The notes beneath the pieces were generated by a model that searched no databases, was not told the DNA's origin, and was given only the letters and a program-made list of their open reading frames with translations. A program made the translations under genes and the position numbers. From NCBI RefSeq assembly GCF_016775705.1, contig NZ_CP068760.1, positions 2,170,001 to 2,234,000 on the forward strand: DNA of 64,000 nt, written 5' to 3'. Within the stretch, counting starts at the first letter, position 1. Every line of letters starts with the position of its first letter. This stretch comes from Chryseobacterium cucumeris. Lineage in GTDB: Bacteria; Bacteroidota; Bacteroidia; Flavobacteriales; Weeksellaceae. Of the stretch, positions 23,677 to 32,899 are shown piece after piece.

Positions 23677-24195
23677 TCAAGATTTTTTCAGTCTGGACAA
23701 GGTTTCCGGTGACATTCTCAGATAATTGGCGATATATTTATTGGGAACTTCCTGAAACAGCTTCGGACTTCGTTTTAAAACTCTTTCAAAGCGTTCTCCG
23801 GGAGCATTGATCAGCAGATCTTTTTCTCTTTCAAGCTGCTGTAATACGAGATCTTCAAGGACATTCATCCAGAATTTCATATGTTCTTCGTCCGATTGTA
23901 CGAACGCATAGAAATCCTGTTTTGAAGCTATTCTTACCGTTGTTTTCTTAATCGCCTGAATATAAAGATCCGAAGGCTTTCCCGATAAAAAAGAATCCAG
24001 GCTGACAATAATATTTCCTGTGTATCCGAAACGAATGATCCTTTCTTCATTTTCATCCATCATATAAATCCGGACACTTCCATTTTCTATACAATAAATA
24101 GAGGTATCTGTACTGCCTGAAATCTTCAGGAACTCATTTCGTCTGAATGCTTTCTTTTCCCAATGGATTCCACTTTGAAGCAATTTTTCAACCAT
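23677..24195 (-). CDS. Crp/Fnr family transcriptional regulator
   Basis: The 172-residue protein has an N-terminal cyclic-nucleotide-binding-like beta roll (residues 15-110, with SIYCIENGSVRIYMMDENEE and IVSLDSFLSGKPS). A truncated winged helix follows, ending PNKYIANYLRMSPETLSRLKK. This short form is typical of Bacteroidota, where the binding pocket usually lacks cAMP-contacting residues. Target genes and ligand are unknown. It is 54 nt from the DinB gene on the same strand. Confidence 0.88.
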   Translation of the reverse strand: MVEKLLQSGIHWEKKAFRRNEFLKISGSTDTSIYCIENGSVRIYMMDENEERIIRFGYTGNIIVSLDSFLSGKPSDLYIQAIKKTTVRIASKQDFYAFVQSDEEHMKFWMNVLEDLVLQQLEREKDLLINAPGERFERVLKRSPKLFQEVPNKYIANYLRMSPETLSRLKKS

Positions 24196-24264
24196 TTCAT
24201 TTTATTATTTGCTTTTCCAAAGATAATAGGTAATTTTAAAGTTTTAAAACACTAATCACTGATA

Positions 24265-25119
24265 ATGCTCAAAAGAACAGTACTTTTCATACTGCTTTCT
24301 GCCGGATTGTATGGTATGAAAGCACAGCAGACCATCCCCTTCCGGATCACAAAACACAATAATATCATTGTAAAGACCCTTGTCAACAAAAAAGATTCGC
24401 TCAATCTCATGTTCCAGATTGCCATGAAAGATTATGCAATTTCTCCTGATGGCAAACAGAAAGCAGCACATATTATTTTCAATAAAGAAGAACTCAGCGA
24501 TAATAATACTGTTGAGATCGGAAAGATCATCCAGGAAAATGTGCGTTTTTTTGACAATCAGCTGACAGGTCATGAAGCAGACGGAAAAATCGGGACCGGA
24601 ATTTTTGAAGGGAAAGCCTTTAAAATTGATTATGACAACAACCAGTTTGTGATCTACGACAAAATGCCGGATCTGAAAGACTACCAACCCATCAATATCA
24701 TTCTGGATCATGAAGGGTTTTATCTTGCTGCAGACAATATCCTTGAAGGCGATCAGCAGCAGGAAACCTATTTTGTTTTACAATCCGGGTTTTCAGGAGC
24801 TATTCTTTATAGTAATGAGTTTGCTGAAGAAAAACATCTGGAGAAAAAACTAAAGGTAACAGGAGAAAAAACACTAAAGAATTCTCAAGGTAAAACGTTA
24901 ACGACCAAACAAGCTGTTCTACCCTATTTCAAATTGGGAAATAGCGTGTTCAAAGATGTTTTCGTAGGATATTTCTCCGGGGAACTGAAAATACAAAATG
25001 TAAGTTATCTCGGTGCTGATATGCTTCGCAGATTCATCTGGATCTTTGATGCTGAAAGGAAAATGGCTTACATTAAACCCAGCAAATATTTTTCAGAACC
25101 TTATTACAAAATGAATTAG
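24265..25119 (+). CDS. exported protein resembling a degenerate retropepsin-like fold
   Basis: The 284-residue protein has a signal peptide (MLKRTVLFILLSAGLYGMKAQ). The second half contains FVLQSGFSGAILY, which looks like the D-T/S-G-x-S-G active loop of retropepsin-like proteins but with Gln in place of the catalytic Asp. SYLGADMLRRFIWIFD resembles the conserved ILG-x-D-hydrophobic segment. An inactive or non-proteolytic member is the best reading, and the fold assignment is inference. It is followed 3 nt later by a lipoprotein gene in the same operon. Confidence 0.65.
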   Translation: MLKRTVLFILLSAGLYGMKAQQTIPFRITKHNNIIVKTLVNKKDSLNLMFQIAMKDYAISPDGKQKAAHIIFNKEELSDNNTVEIGKIIQENVRFFDNQLTGHEADGKIGTGIFEGKAFKIDYDNNQFVIYDKMPDLKDYQPINIILDHEGFYLAADNILEGDQQQETYFVLQSGFSGAILYSNEFAEEKHLEKKLKVTGEKTLKNSQGKTLTTKQAVLPYFKLGNSVFKDVFVGYFSGELKIQNVSYLGADMLRRFIWIFDAERKMAYIKPSKYFSEPYYKMN

Positions 25120-25122
25120 AAT

Positions 25123-26166
25123 ATGATAAACACTTTAATGCTAAAAAAGATTATAAAACCCCAAACCGTCGCTGCGCTTTTATTTTTGCCATTGGCTATT
25201 GTAAGCTGTAAGAAAGAAGAAAAAAAAACTGTTACCACAGAAACACATCTGACGAATGATTCTGTAAAAACGGTAAAAACTGAAGAGAAAATAGATTATA
25301 CGGATTTTAATATTTTCAGTCTGTCTGTCATTTCATCCGCAGAAAAAGATTCTGATATGGATATTTTCATTTCTGTTTCGGATATCTATAAGGGAGTACA
25401 GCCTGTACCTGAAGCTATTATGAAAAACCAGAAACATATGACTTATGAGGAACGCCAGCATTTTGAACTGGATGCTCCCAGCAGAAAAAAACTGCTTGAA
25501 GGAATTCATCTCACAGAAAATGATTCTCTGTACATCTATGAGTATCGTTCTAATCAACTTCAAAAAATGCCAGTCAGCCAATTAAAAGCCGTGGCTTATT
25601 TAAGTCCTTATTCCGATGATCAGGATTTAGACCCGGATTCTTATATGATGGGATTCCAGGTAGCCACTCATCAAAAAACAACAGAATACGACCGTTATAC
25701 TAATGCTATCGCTTATTTTGGGAATAAAAATCCTTTCGTAAACCATAAAATGAAAGCTGTGAAATGGCAAAAAGCTGATGCGGCCAGTTCAGGAAAATAT
25801 TTTAGTCAGTCCAAACTTACCAAGGGAAAAACCTACCAGGCACAATATGAAAATCTGACCTATTATCTTCAGGATTATCTTGAAGAAGGAAATATCACAG
25901 AACGTAAGCTTGCGGTCATCAATGATCGTAAGGAAAAAATTGCGGAAAAGACCTTCAGCCTTGCAGGAAGTGATGGCGGAGAGTTTCTTCCTCTGTATGG
26001 AATAGATGCTGATGAAGCCAATGTTTTCCAATATACCGGCCACCTGTTCAAAGGAAAGCCTCCTGTTATTTTTGGATTCATGGCACAGTCGTTTGGCTGT
26101 CCTTCCATCAGCTTTTTAGATCAAAAGGAGAAGGATTTCCCGATTAATTGTGATAACAGGCATTAA
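25123..26166 (+). CDS. lipoprotein of unknown function
   Basis: The 347-residue protein has a lipoprotein signal ending LAIVSC, followed by a charged linker (KKEEKKTVTTE). The mature part is mixed alpha/beta with no recognisable domain. Segments such as LSPYSDDQDLDPDSYMMGFQ and FGFMAQSFGCPSISFLD are distinctive. The gene starts 3 nt after the retropepsin-like gene, so the two products are probably made together at the cell envelope. A second ATG five codons in (25138) is an alternative start. Confidence 0.7.
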   Translation: MINTLMLKKIIKPQTVAALLFLPLAIVSCKKEEKKTVTTETHLTNDSVKTVKTEEKIDYTDFNIFSLSVISSAEKDSDMDIFISVSDIYKGVQPVPEAIMKNQKHMTYEERQHFELDAPSRKKLLEGIHLTENDSLYIYEYRSNQLQKMPVSQLKAVAYLSPYSDDQDLDPDSYMMGFQVATHQKTTEYDRYTNAIAYFGNKNPFVNHKMKAVKWQKADAASSGKYFSQSKLTKGKTYQAQYENLTYYLQDYLEEGNITERKLAVINDRKEKIAEKTFSLAGSDGGEFLPLYGIDADEANVFQYTGHLFKGKPPVIFGFMAQSFGCPSISFLDQKEKDFPINCDNRH

Positions 26167-26213
26167 TTCACTGAAAAATTATTCAGATTTCTACCGGAAT
26201 AATCCATTATACA

Positions 26214-26286
26214 CTCAGTTGTCCATTCCGTAGGAATCTATACTCTTATCATCTAAATAAAAGAAATCGGAATGACAAACTGTGAG
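26214..26286. repeat. REP-like inverted repeat (cattccg type)
   Basis: ctcagttgtccattccg at 26214-26230 is matched by its imperfect inverse cggaatgacaaactgtgag at 26268-26286. The inner taggaatct matches the common gtcattccgtaggaatct wording also seen near 584-601. It would fold into a long hairpin. Confidence 0.6.
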
Positions 26287-26343
26287 GATAGTTCTTTAGA
26301 ATAAATCTGCTTTAGCCAAAGCTTACTTTAGAATCAAGATATA

Positions 26344-26379
26344 AAAAACCAAATCTGTTGGTAAACGGATTTGGTTTTT
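26344..26379 (-). terminator. intrinsic terminator of the siderophore operon
   Basis: The 12-bp arms aaaaaccaaatc and gatttggttttt lie 13 nt beyond the esterase stop. T residues follow on the minus strand. The symmetrical layout would also work on the plus strand. Confidence 0.85.
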
Positions 26380-26391
26380 ATTTTCAATGCA

Positions 26392-27444
26392 TTATTGCTC
26401 AGGATAATAGTTGTCTTTCAGATTCATAAAATAAGTTTCGGGCTCTTTAAAACCATTACTTTTCATAAATTTGATCACTACATTCAGATAGGCCTCTGAA
26501 GGAATAAAATCTGTTCCCATCTTTTCGGAAAACTTTTTATAGTCTTCTTCAAGCAGTTTGGGATTTTTGGCAAGTTGTTTTATATCGGTTCTGAAACCTT
26601 TGAATATAAACTTTAATGCTTCATAATTTCCGGGATAGGAAACAGTTCCGTGGGTTTCTCCTTCGAAAAAGCTATGTTTATAGTTTAATGATCCGTTTTT
26701 TTCTATCATTCCTTTAAATTCTTCAATAGCCTGGGTCATATCGGAGTTCCAGTTTTTCTGCTGTTCTTCATTGTCTGCCTGAGAAACATACAAAGATTTT
26801 TTTGCAGGAAAGTTCTTATTCTTTTCCAGATACTCTTTCGTTCTTTTGATGGTTACTTTATTGTCCCACCATAAACTGGGATCATTCGCAACATAAGCAT
26901 TGAAATAATCCGGATGTAAAAGGAAGGTATTGATCGCAAACAGACCTCCGAAAGAATGGCCTACCAACACTGAATAATCCTGTGTTCTGTAGTTTTTATT
27001 AACGAATGGCTTCAATTCTTCCTGCATGAATTTCAGAAAGTCTTCACTTCCGCCACTGTCTGCAAAAAGAGTGACATTAGGGTTTACAGGACTTTTCTTT
27101 TCAGACTTTGTCGGGGTAAGATCTCTTGTTCTTTCTGTATTTTTTATGCCTATCACAATACATTCAGGAATGTCGGCATAGGGAGTTCTGGCAATGAAAT
27201 CCGTTAATCCTGTGTAATATTCAAAATTGATTTCTCCATCCAGAAGATAGATCACCGGATATTTAGCAGGATTGATAGTATTGTCGTTATAGGTTTTAGG
27301 AAGATGAATCCAGATTTCTCTGTTTTCGTTTAAAACTTTTGAAAATAGTTTTTGTTTTTCTCCTATCACCAGTTTGTCCTGAGCTTTTCCGGAAGTAAAT
27401 ACTAAAAGTAGTGAGAGGGCAATAATTTTAAACCAGCTGTTCAT
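26392..27444 (-). CDS. exported esterase, siderophore-hydrolase-like
   Basis: The 350-residue protein has a signal peptide (MNSWFKIIALSLLLVFTSGKAQ) and an esterase-D-type alpha/beta hydrolase fold. It has KYPVIYLLDGEINFEYYTG, the nucleophile elbow VLVGHSFGGLFAIN (Ser164) and the His in FEGETHGTVSYPG. The family includes IroE/Fes/BesA-type enzymes that open ferric tri-lactone siderophores. Position directly after a TonB siderophore receptor and a PepSY protein supports iron release from an imported siderophore. Its start overlaps the PepSY gene end by 17 nt. Confidence 0.85.
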   Translation of the reverse strand: MNSWFKIIALSLLLVFTSGKAQDKLVIGEKQKLFSKVLNENREIWIHLPKTYNDNTINPAKYPVIYLLDGEINFEYYTGLTDFIARTPYADIPECIVIGIKNTERTRDLTPTKSEKKSPVNPNVTLFADSGGSEDFLKFMQEELKPFVNKNYRTQDYSVLVGHSFGGLFAINTFLLHPDYFNAYVANDPSLWWDNKVTIKRTKEYLEKNKNFPAKKSLYVSQADNEEQQKNWNSDMTQAIEEFKGMIEKNGSLNYKHSFFEGETHGTVSYPGNYEALKFIFKGFRTDIKQLAKNPKLLEEDYKKFSEKMGTDFIPSEAYLNVVIKFMKSNGFKEPETYFMNLKDNYYPEQ

Positions 27445-28714
27445 GGTGCGAATCTTTTCTGTGTTGATGAATGTTCTTAATTTCTTTATTCTTTTTGGGC
27501 GATTTGTTTCCTCTGCCCCACCAGATCAGGAATCCGGTAACCGGCAGACTTGTACAGATGATTCCGATAATGAATGTGAATATTTTACCGAACATTCCGC
27601 CCCAATACCCTACATGAAGGTCAAAGTTCATGTGCTCTATCACTTCGTGCTTCTGTACTTCTTCAGGATAATCAATTTCTTTTCCGGTGTATTTGTTGGT
27701 TTCCATCCTTTTTCCGTTGATAAGGCTTTTCAGACCAATAAACTGAGCTGCCACCACATGATAGACCGTTGCAGAATCATTTCTCGGAATACTCATTCTG
27801 AACTGTTTTGCATCAGGAAACTCCTTAAATTTTCTGTCAAGAAAATCAGTATAGGTCAGAGCTTTTTTCTCCGGATCAAACTTAGGTTCATATTTTTCTG
27901 CAATGGTATGGGCATCCACGGCTCCTCCGAAAGCCTGCTGGGTAAGATCGGTTAAGACCTTGTATGCCATAATCAATCCTGTAATGGTAATAAACACAGC
28001 CGGAAGCAATGAATAAAACCCAAAGACATTATGGAAATCGTAGTTTTTCCTGCGCCATTTCGTTCCGGATTTGATTTTAAAAGCAGTTGTTCTGGTTGTT
28101 TTGTTCCATTTTTTTGGCCACCAAAGAATCAGTCCACCGATAAGCTGAACAAAAAAGATGATGGAAGCAACGCCAACCACCGTTTTCCCAAACTTTCCTG
28201 CCAATAGCTGCGCATGAATATGGGCTACAACATAGAAAAACTCATAGCTTTTGGTAGAACCGATTACTTTTCCGGTGTAAGGGTCAAGATAATGATAGGC
28301 AAATACACCTCGTGGACCACGGCCTTTTTTCTTTGGTTTGTCTGCCTTGTCCGCACTTTTATCTTTAGGAGGCTTCGTTGCTGAAGCTACTCTGAAACTT
28401 CTGTCAGCATCTTTGTAGGTATCAAAATAGAACGCTTTTCTGTCCGGAACCTGCTGGTGAAAGTGGGCAAGCAACTCTTCGGGGGTCATTTTTTCTGCAT
28501 TAGCCGGAGCCTGGACATATTTTGCGCTTCCGCCGCACAGATCAATGATTTCGTCACAGAAGACAAATACAGTTCCCGAAAGAGTAACAGTAAGCACAAT
28601 GATTCCGGAAACCAGGCCGAGCCATAGATGCAGCCAGCCGGTGATCCTTTTGGTAAGGGATTTACCCTGCTTTTTTTTAGGATTCGTTTTATTATTTTTC
28701 ATATCTGTTTTCAT
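27428..28714 (-). CDS. PepSY-associated TM protein, putative siderophore iron reductase
   Basis: The roughly 428-residue protein has PepSY_TM architecture. The first helix is WLHLWLGLVSGIIVLTVTLS. A large extracytoplasmic part holds YLDPYTGKVIGS and GKRMETNKYTGKEI (PepSY-like). Helices with conserved His follow (YDFHNVFGFYSLLPAVFITI, MNFDLHVGYWGG) and a C-terminal helix before LIWWGRGNK. Related FpvG/PiuB-type proteins reduce Fe(III)-siderophores in the periplasm. The ATG at 28714 is preferred over 28753 because the longer N terminus is atypical. Confidence 0.85.
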   Translation of the reverse strand: MKTDMKNNKTNPKKKQGKSLTKRITGWLHLWLGLVSGIIVLTVTLSGTVFVFCDEIIDLCGGSAKYVQAPANAEKMTPEELLAHFHQQVPDRKAFYFDTYKDADRSFRVASATKPPKDKSADKADKPKKKGRGPRGVFAYHYLDPYTGKVIGSTKSYEFFYVVAHIHAQLLAGKFGKTVVGVASIIFFVQLIGGLILWWPKKWNKTTRTTAFKIKSGTKWRRKNYDFHNVFGFYSLLPAVFITITGLIMAYKVLTDLTQQAFGGAVDAHTIAEKYEPKFDPEKKALTYTDFLDRKFKEFPDAKQFRMSIPRNDSATVYHVVAAQFIGLKSLINGKRMETNKYTGKEIDYPEEVQKHEVIEHMNFDLHVGYWGGMFGKIFTFIIGIICTSLPVTGFLIWWGRGNKSPKKNKEIKNIHQHRKDSHHEQLV

Positions 28715-28738
28715 CCAATCAACAATGTAAGTGTAGAA

Positions 28739-28877
28739 AATGCAAAGGCGCAATTGTATTTATAATGGCGTGTTTGTAAAGTGAAAAGAGTTATTTCTGC
28801 TGCCGTTTACTTTAGCATATTTCAAGGCTTCAGAAATAGATATATTATAAATCAAAGCTTTGCACCTTTGCGGTTTT
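28739..28877 (-). repeat. cgcaaag-family dispersed repeat, copy C (degenerate)
   Basis: The minus strand reads ccgcaaaggtgcaaagcttt then atttataatatat, matching the start of the copy at 40501. At the other end tgcaaaggcgcaatt appears inverted. It fills the gap between the TonB receptor and PepSY genes. Confidence 0.5.
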
Positions 28878-28919
28878 CCTCCTTATATTTTCGTTGAGAT
28901 TATTTTTGTTTTTTTAGAT

Positions 28920-31070
28920 TTAAAATTTGAATGCAAAATTGGCAAGAATTTCTCTTGGCTTCTGTGGCTGTCCGTAGAAGTTCCAGTATTTTTCATTCAG
29001 CGCATTATTCATTTTCAGACCGATTCTGTATTTTTTCCTGTCATAAAAAACTGTAGCACCTACCGTAGTATAAGAAGGAGCAAGAAAATGATTGGTGATG
29101 TTGATATAGGTCTGGTCTACAAAATTAAATCCGGCTCCGAAACCAAGTCCTTCATATGCACCATCCATAATTTTGTAGCTTGTCCATAGATTGGCAACAT
29201 GTTTTGGAGTCCAGGCAATTCTTTTTCCGCTGTCTTTGCTGCGGTCATCATATTTGTTATCGTTATAACCATATCCGGCAACGATATTCCATCCTTTGAA
29301 AGGGTTGGCAATGATGCCTATTTCCAGTCCCTGACTTTTGATATTCCCATCCTGAATACTTCCTATTCCGCCTGGATCTGCAACCAGTCTGTTTTTAACA
29401 TTAATATTATAGTAACTCACGGTCGTCAGTAGTTTTTTATGGAACAGATCCACTTTAAAACCAGTTTCAATCTGATTTCCCTGTTCAGGATCCCACTTTG
29501 TCAGGATACCCACTTCATTCAGTGATGGAGCATAGTTTTTAAATCCATTCACATAATTGGCAAAGAATGAGATCTGATCTTTTACAATTTCATACACCAA
29601 TCCGAACTTTGGTGAAAACTGGGTCTGGCTGTAACCGGAAACTTTATTTTCAGGATATCCGTTTTTGGTAGAGATCTCTACACCATTTACCACCATATCA
29701 TCATTTTTATAGCTGTCTACTCTCAAACTGGCCATTACCAGCAAATTATCTGTGATATTTAAAACATTGGAAATATAACCGCTGATGGTTCTGAATCTTG
29801 TAATATCCGATTCTGTGGATTTTCTTTCCTTATTCATGAATTTGTTTCTTGAGATAGGATCCCATGCGGAAGAGCTGTCGAGATTCACTTTATCATAAGG
29901 CATGAAAACATTACTGTATCCGTTGGCCTCATAGTAAGGGAACTGATATTTTGTTGTTTGCTGGAAGTAATCTATTCCTACTACCAGACGGTTTCTTAAC
30001 CCTGCTATTTTAAAATCTCCTGTAAAATTCTGCTGGATATTGTCTGTGGTCACTTTAAAGCTGTCAAAAGGACGGATCATTCTTTCTACCTGATTATTAT
30101 TCAGATATCTGAGTACTAAAAAGATAGATTCGCTTTCATTGGCTTCTCCTCTTTGGTAAGATGTCCTTGACGTCCACTGGTCATTGAATTTATGGGTAAC
30201 CTCAGCCATCGTTACAAAGTTGGTTCTTTTGGAGCCGATATCATTACTAGTAAACGCTCTTTTGTAGGCTACTTCCAGGTCTTTCATGGAGTGTAAGGTC
30301 AGCTTTTCTGAGTTTCTTACATAAGCATTCAATGTTTTATCCGGAGCATGGAACTCGGTATCAAGTGTCACTGTGGTTTTGTCGCTTACTTTATACAGAA
30401 CGCTTCCGGAGAAGAATAATCCTTTGTTATACCCTGCATCCTGAAAAGAATCCTGGGAATAGGCTGCCACATTGAATCTTGCCAAAGCTGTTTTTTCTTT
30501 GTTCAAAGGGGTGTTTACATCGGCTGTGATTCTGTTCATTCCCCAGCTTCCGGTGGTATAATTGATAATTCCTCCGAAATTTTCCTGTGGTTTTTTCGTA
30601 ACGATATTCACCACACCGCCATAATTGGCTAATGTTCCTCCGAATAAAGTTCCGGATGGACCTTTTATTACTTCTACTCTCTCGATATTAGCGATCTCAG
30701 ACTGCACTCTTGGGTTTTGAGTCAGTCCGTTTCTGAAACTGGCATTGGAACTGAAACCTCTCATAAAAATATCATTTCCACTGTCGTTTACACTATTGCT
30801 TACGACCACTCCTGGAGCAGAAGCCATCGCTGTGTTGAAATCCATGGCTCCCATTTCACTGATGATTTCTTTGGGAACAAGATTATAAACAGTAGGGTTT
30901 TCAAGATTTTCCAGAGGAAGCCTTGCGATAGATTCAGATTTTTTTGTTCTGTAATTGTGAGTTCCCTGGAGCGATACGGATTGAATTTCAGCCACTTTAA
31001 TGGTATCTGTTTGCTGGGCACTCAGCATCGTTACGGCTAATAGAGCTGCAGAAATAATAGTTTTTTTCAT
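28920..31070 (-). CDS. TonB-dependent siderophore receptor
   Basis: The 716-residue outer-membrane protein has a signal peptide (MKKTIISAALLAVTMLSAQ) and a plug domain with VKGPSGTLFGGTLANYGGVV and VNIVTKKP. A 22-strand-type barrel follows, ending KPREILANFAFKF with a terminal aromatic. A siderophore-receptor-type FLVLRYLNNN loop region and an extended LGLVYEIV-like C-terminal half are visible. It imports a ferric siderophore using TonB energy. It is the first gene of an operon with the PepSY and esterase genes. TAATTTTG on the minus strand at 31093-31100 is a candidate -7 element. Confidence 0.93.
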   Translation of the reverse strand: MKKTIISAALLAVTMLSAQQTDTIKVAEIQSVSLQGTHNYRTKKSESIARLPLENLENPTVYNLVPKEIISEMGAMDFNTAMASAPGVVVSNSVNDSGNDIFMRGFSSNASFRNGLTQNPRVQSEIANIERVEVIKGPSGTLFGGTLANYGGVVNIVTKKPQENFGGIINYTTGSWGMNRITADVNTPLNKEKTALARFNVAAYSQDSFQDAGYNKGLFFSGSVLYKVSDKTTVTLDTEFHAPDKTLNAYVRNSEKLTLHSMKDLEVAYKRAFTSNDIGSKRTNFVTMAEVTHKFNDQWTSRTSYQRGEANESESIFLVLRYLNNNQVERMIRPFDSFKVTTDNIQQNFTGDFKIAGLRNRLVVGIDYFQQTTKYQFPYYEANGYSNVFMPYDKVNLDSSSAWDPISRNKFMNKERKSTESDITRFRTISGYISNVLNITDNLLVMASLRVDSYKNDDMVVNGVEISTKNGYPENKVSGYSQTQFSPKFGLVYEIVKDQISFFANYVNGFKNYAPSLNEVGILTKWDPEQGNQIETGFKVDLFHKKLLTTVSYYNINVKNRLVADPGGIGSIQDGNIKSQGLEIGIIANPFKGWNIVAGYGYNDNKYDDRSKDSGKRIAWTPKHVANLWTSYKIMDGAYEGLGFGAGFNFVDQTYINITNHFLAPSYTTVGATVFYDRKKYRIGLKMNNALNEKYWNFYGQPQKPREILANFAFKF

Positions 31071-31170
31071 GTTTATAATTAAGTTAGTTCTACAAAATTA
31101 TTTTATTTTTATTAATTCTAAATAAAAACATGACACAAATCATAAAACTTCTACCATAGAATAGCCTATA

Positions 31171-31207
31171 AATAAAGGGTTTTCGAAAATTCCGAAAACC
31201 CTTTATT
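31171..31207 (-). terminator. intrinsic terminator
   Basis: The perfect 15-bp arms aataaagggttttcg and cgaaaaccctttatt have a 7-nt loop. They lie 21 nt beyond the stop of the lipoprotein gene at 31228 and isolate it from the TonB receptor promoter. Confidence 0.85.
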
Positions 31208-31227
31208 CAATCAATATATAAGTTTTT

Positions 31228-31689
31228 TTATTTATTTTTCCAATTTTTAATCATTTTCATATAGCGATCAATATTAATTTTTTCCTCCCGCAAAACATTA
31301 CCTTCTATTTCTTTTGCGTTTGTATTATCCGCATACACAATTGTTTTGCCCAATACGGGATATATAATGAATAATGAGTCAAAAGTTTTGCCACAGCTTT
31401 CATTATAATAATTTTTCTCAATAACAATCTTCTTTATTTTTTCATTTTCAGAAAAAAAATATCTTTTGGTATTTTCTCCACATTCTGGATGATTATTAAA
31501 CTCAAGACCTTTTAATTTTCCATCTTTAAGATAGGCATAAGCAGGATGTAAAATATCACCATTGGATAAAACCTGATCAGAATCAAAAACAAATTTTTCA
31601 AATTCTTTTTTGTAATTTTTGCTAACAGGATTACATTGAAATAGTAATAGCAGTCCGAAAATACTCAGGACACAATTCTTTTTTACCAT
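31228..31689 (-). CDS. small lipoprotein of unknown function
   Basis: The 153-residue protein has a lipobox-like end of signal (LLLLFQC, Cys19). The mature part has LSNGDILHPAYAYLKDGKLK and a Cys pair in NNHPECGENTKRYFFSENEK and YYNESCGKTFDSL that could form a disulphide. No named domain is seen. It is followed by a strong terminator and seems monocistronic. Codon usage matches its neighbours. A family name cannot be given. Confidence 0.65.
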   Translation of the reverse strand: MVKKNCVLSIFGLLLLFQCNPVSKNYKKEFEKFVFDSDQVLSNGDILHPAYAYLKDGKLKGLEFNNHPECGENTKRYFFSENEKIKKIVIEKNYYNESCGKTFDSLFIIYPVLGKTIVYADNTNAKEIEGNVLREEKINIDRYMKMIKNWKNK

Positions 31690-31741
31690 AAGGCCAATAA
31701 AAATAAAGGTAACTTATTGCTAAAGTTTTAATTTAACTGTC

Positions 31742-32242
31742 TTATATAACAGCAGCGGCCATCATCGACATATAATAATTGGCGCAATGCAGTGCATTAA
31801 TTAAAACGATTTCTTTTTCCGGAAGGGTTTCATAGGCATCAGAGGTGGTGATCTGGTATTCGTAATTCATAGAAGTCCATTTCAGATGGGGTTTTATGAT
31901 CATCAGCTCGATGCCGTCCTGAGCTGTAAGGACAAATGATTCTTTAAAAATGCCTCTGTGTTTAAAAAGATAGCCATTCTTCACGCCGTCAAAATAAGTC
32001 TGCACTACAATTTCCCCGTTCCAGTTCATTCTGAATTTCAGAAGGACTCTTTCCTGATCTTTCAGCTCAATGGTAGTTCCCCAAAAACCTTTCGGCTCTA
32101 CCTGATAGATCTTACCATTTGCAATTTCAATGACAGCATTAAATTTAAACCAACTTGTGTAAGCAAGTTTCCCAATTAATTTTTCTTCTTTTGTAATTTC
32201 AAAAGTTAAAGAATTGCTTGATTTTGCATAATATTCTGCCAT
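31742..32242 (-). CDS. hypothetical protein, beta-rich
   Basis: The 166-residue protein has no signal peptide or membrane helix. It is rich in beta-type segments, such as KLAYTSWFKFNAVIEIANG, FWGTTIELKDQERVLLKFRM and YLFKHRGIFKESFVLTAQ. A helical end follows (IVLINALHCANYYMSMMAAA). The repeated pattern of strands reporting how much a residue differs from baseline resembles Tubby/LURP-one-type barrels, but this is only a shape impression. Similar proteins exist in Chryseobacterium as hypothetical proteins, from memory. It is monocistronic. Confidence 0.6.
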   Translation of the reverse strand: MAEYYAKSSNSLTFEITKEEKLIGKLAYTSWFKFNAVIEIANGKIYQVEPKGFWGTTIELKDQERVLLKFRMNWNGEIVVQTYFDGVKNGYLFKHRGIFKESFVLTAQDGIELMIIKPHLKWTSMNYEYQITTSDAYETLPEKEIVLINALHCANYYMSMMAAAVI

Positions 32243-32398
32243 GGTTATATTTTGATTTGGTGGAATTGTATTAGTTTTTAAATAATAATAACAGCTTGAA
32301 TTTTAACGCTCTAATTTATAAATAATTCGGCAAACATAAATGCATTTTTAGGTTGATGTGATTAAAATAATTGATAATTAATCGAAAGTTGTGTGTTT

Positions 32399-32770
32399 TC
32401 AATCAAGTTTTTCATAATAATGGTTTGAATCTGCATTTAGACTAATTTTAGGCTTTTCAAAAATCCCATTTAAAAAATAGGTTTTGTAAGCAGCTGGTTG
32501 ACCAAAATCAGTATAATGAAGTTCTATTTCAGGATTTATTCCATTATATAATTTATATGTACCCATTCCATAAAATTTACTTCTAAATGTATTGTCTTCA
32601 TATAAAACTAAAGTATCAGCAGTGTGAGGAGCTTCCACACAGCAAATTGGCTTATCAAAATTCATGTTAATATATTTTCCATAGATATCCTGCTTTTTTA
32701 ATGGAAAATTGATATTGAGAATACATATAACTCCTAATACAAAAGTGAGCGCAAATAGTGTTTTTTTCAT
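32399..32770 (-). CDS. small membrane-anchored hypothetical protein
   Basis: The 123-residue protein starts with one hydrophobic segment (LFALTFVLGVICILNI) that may be a signal anchor. KKQDIYGKYINMNFDKPICC, VLYEDNTFRSKFYGMGTYKL and ELHYTDFGQPAAYKTYFLNG follow. The motif YEDNTF-x-S-x-F-x-GMGTYKLYNG resembles small lipocalin-like domains that start GKY. The function is unknown. It belongs to a run of small exported proteins on the minus strand. Confidence 0.6.
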   Translation of the reverse strand: MKKTLFALTFVLGVICILNINFPLKKQDIYGKYINMNFDKPICCVEAPHTADTLVLYEDNTFRSKFYGMGTYKLYNGINPEIELHYTDFGQPAAYKTYFLNGIFEKPKISLNADSNHYYEKLD

Positions 32771-32899
32771 AGAATAATTGATAATACCACAATATTCTTT
32801 TTAACCGAAATATTGACTAAACTAAATTATAGAATTTATATAGAAAAACCTCATAAATTGCTGAAATGTATGAGGTTTAAACTGTTTTTCAGATCAATT

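Noticed and set aside
31093..31140. Fur box before the siderophore receptor
   Set aside because: Only a half-site like ttctaaataa is visible; the other half is not matched well enough to call.
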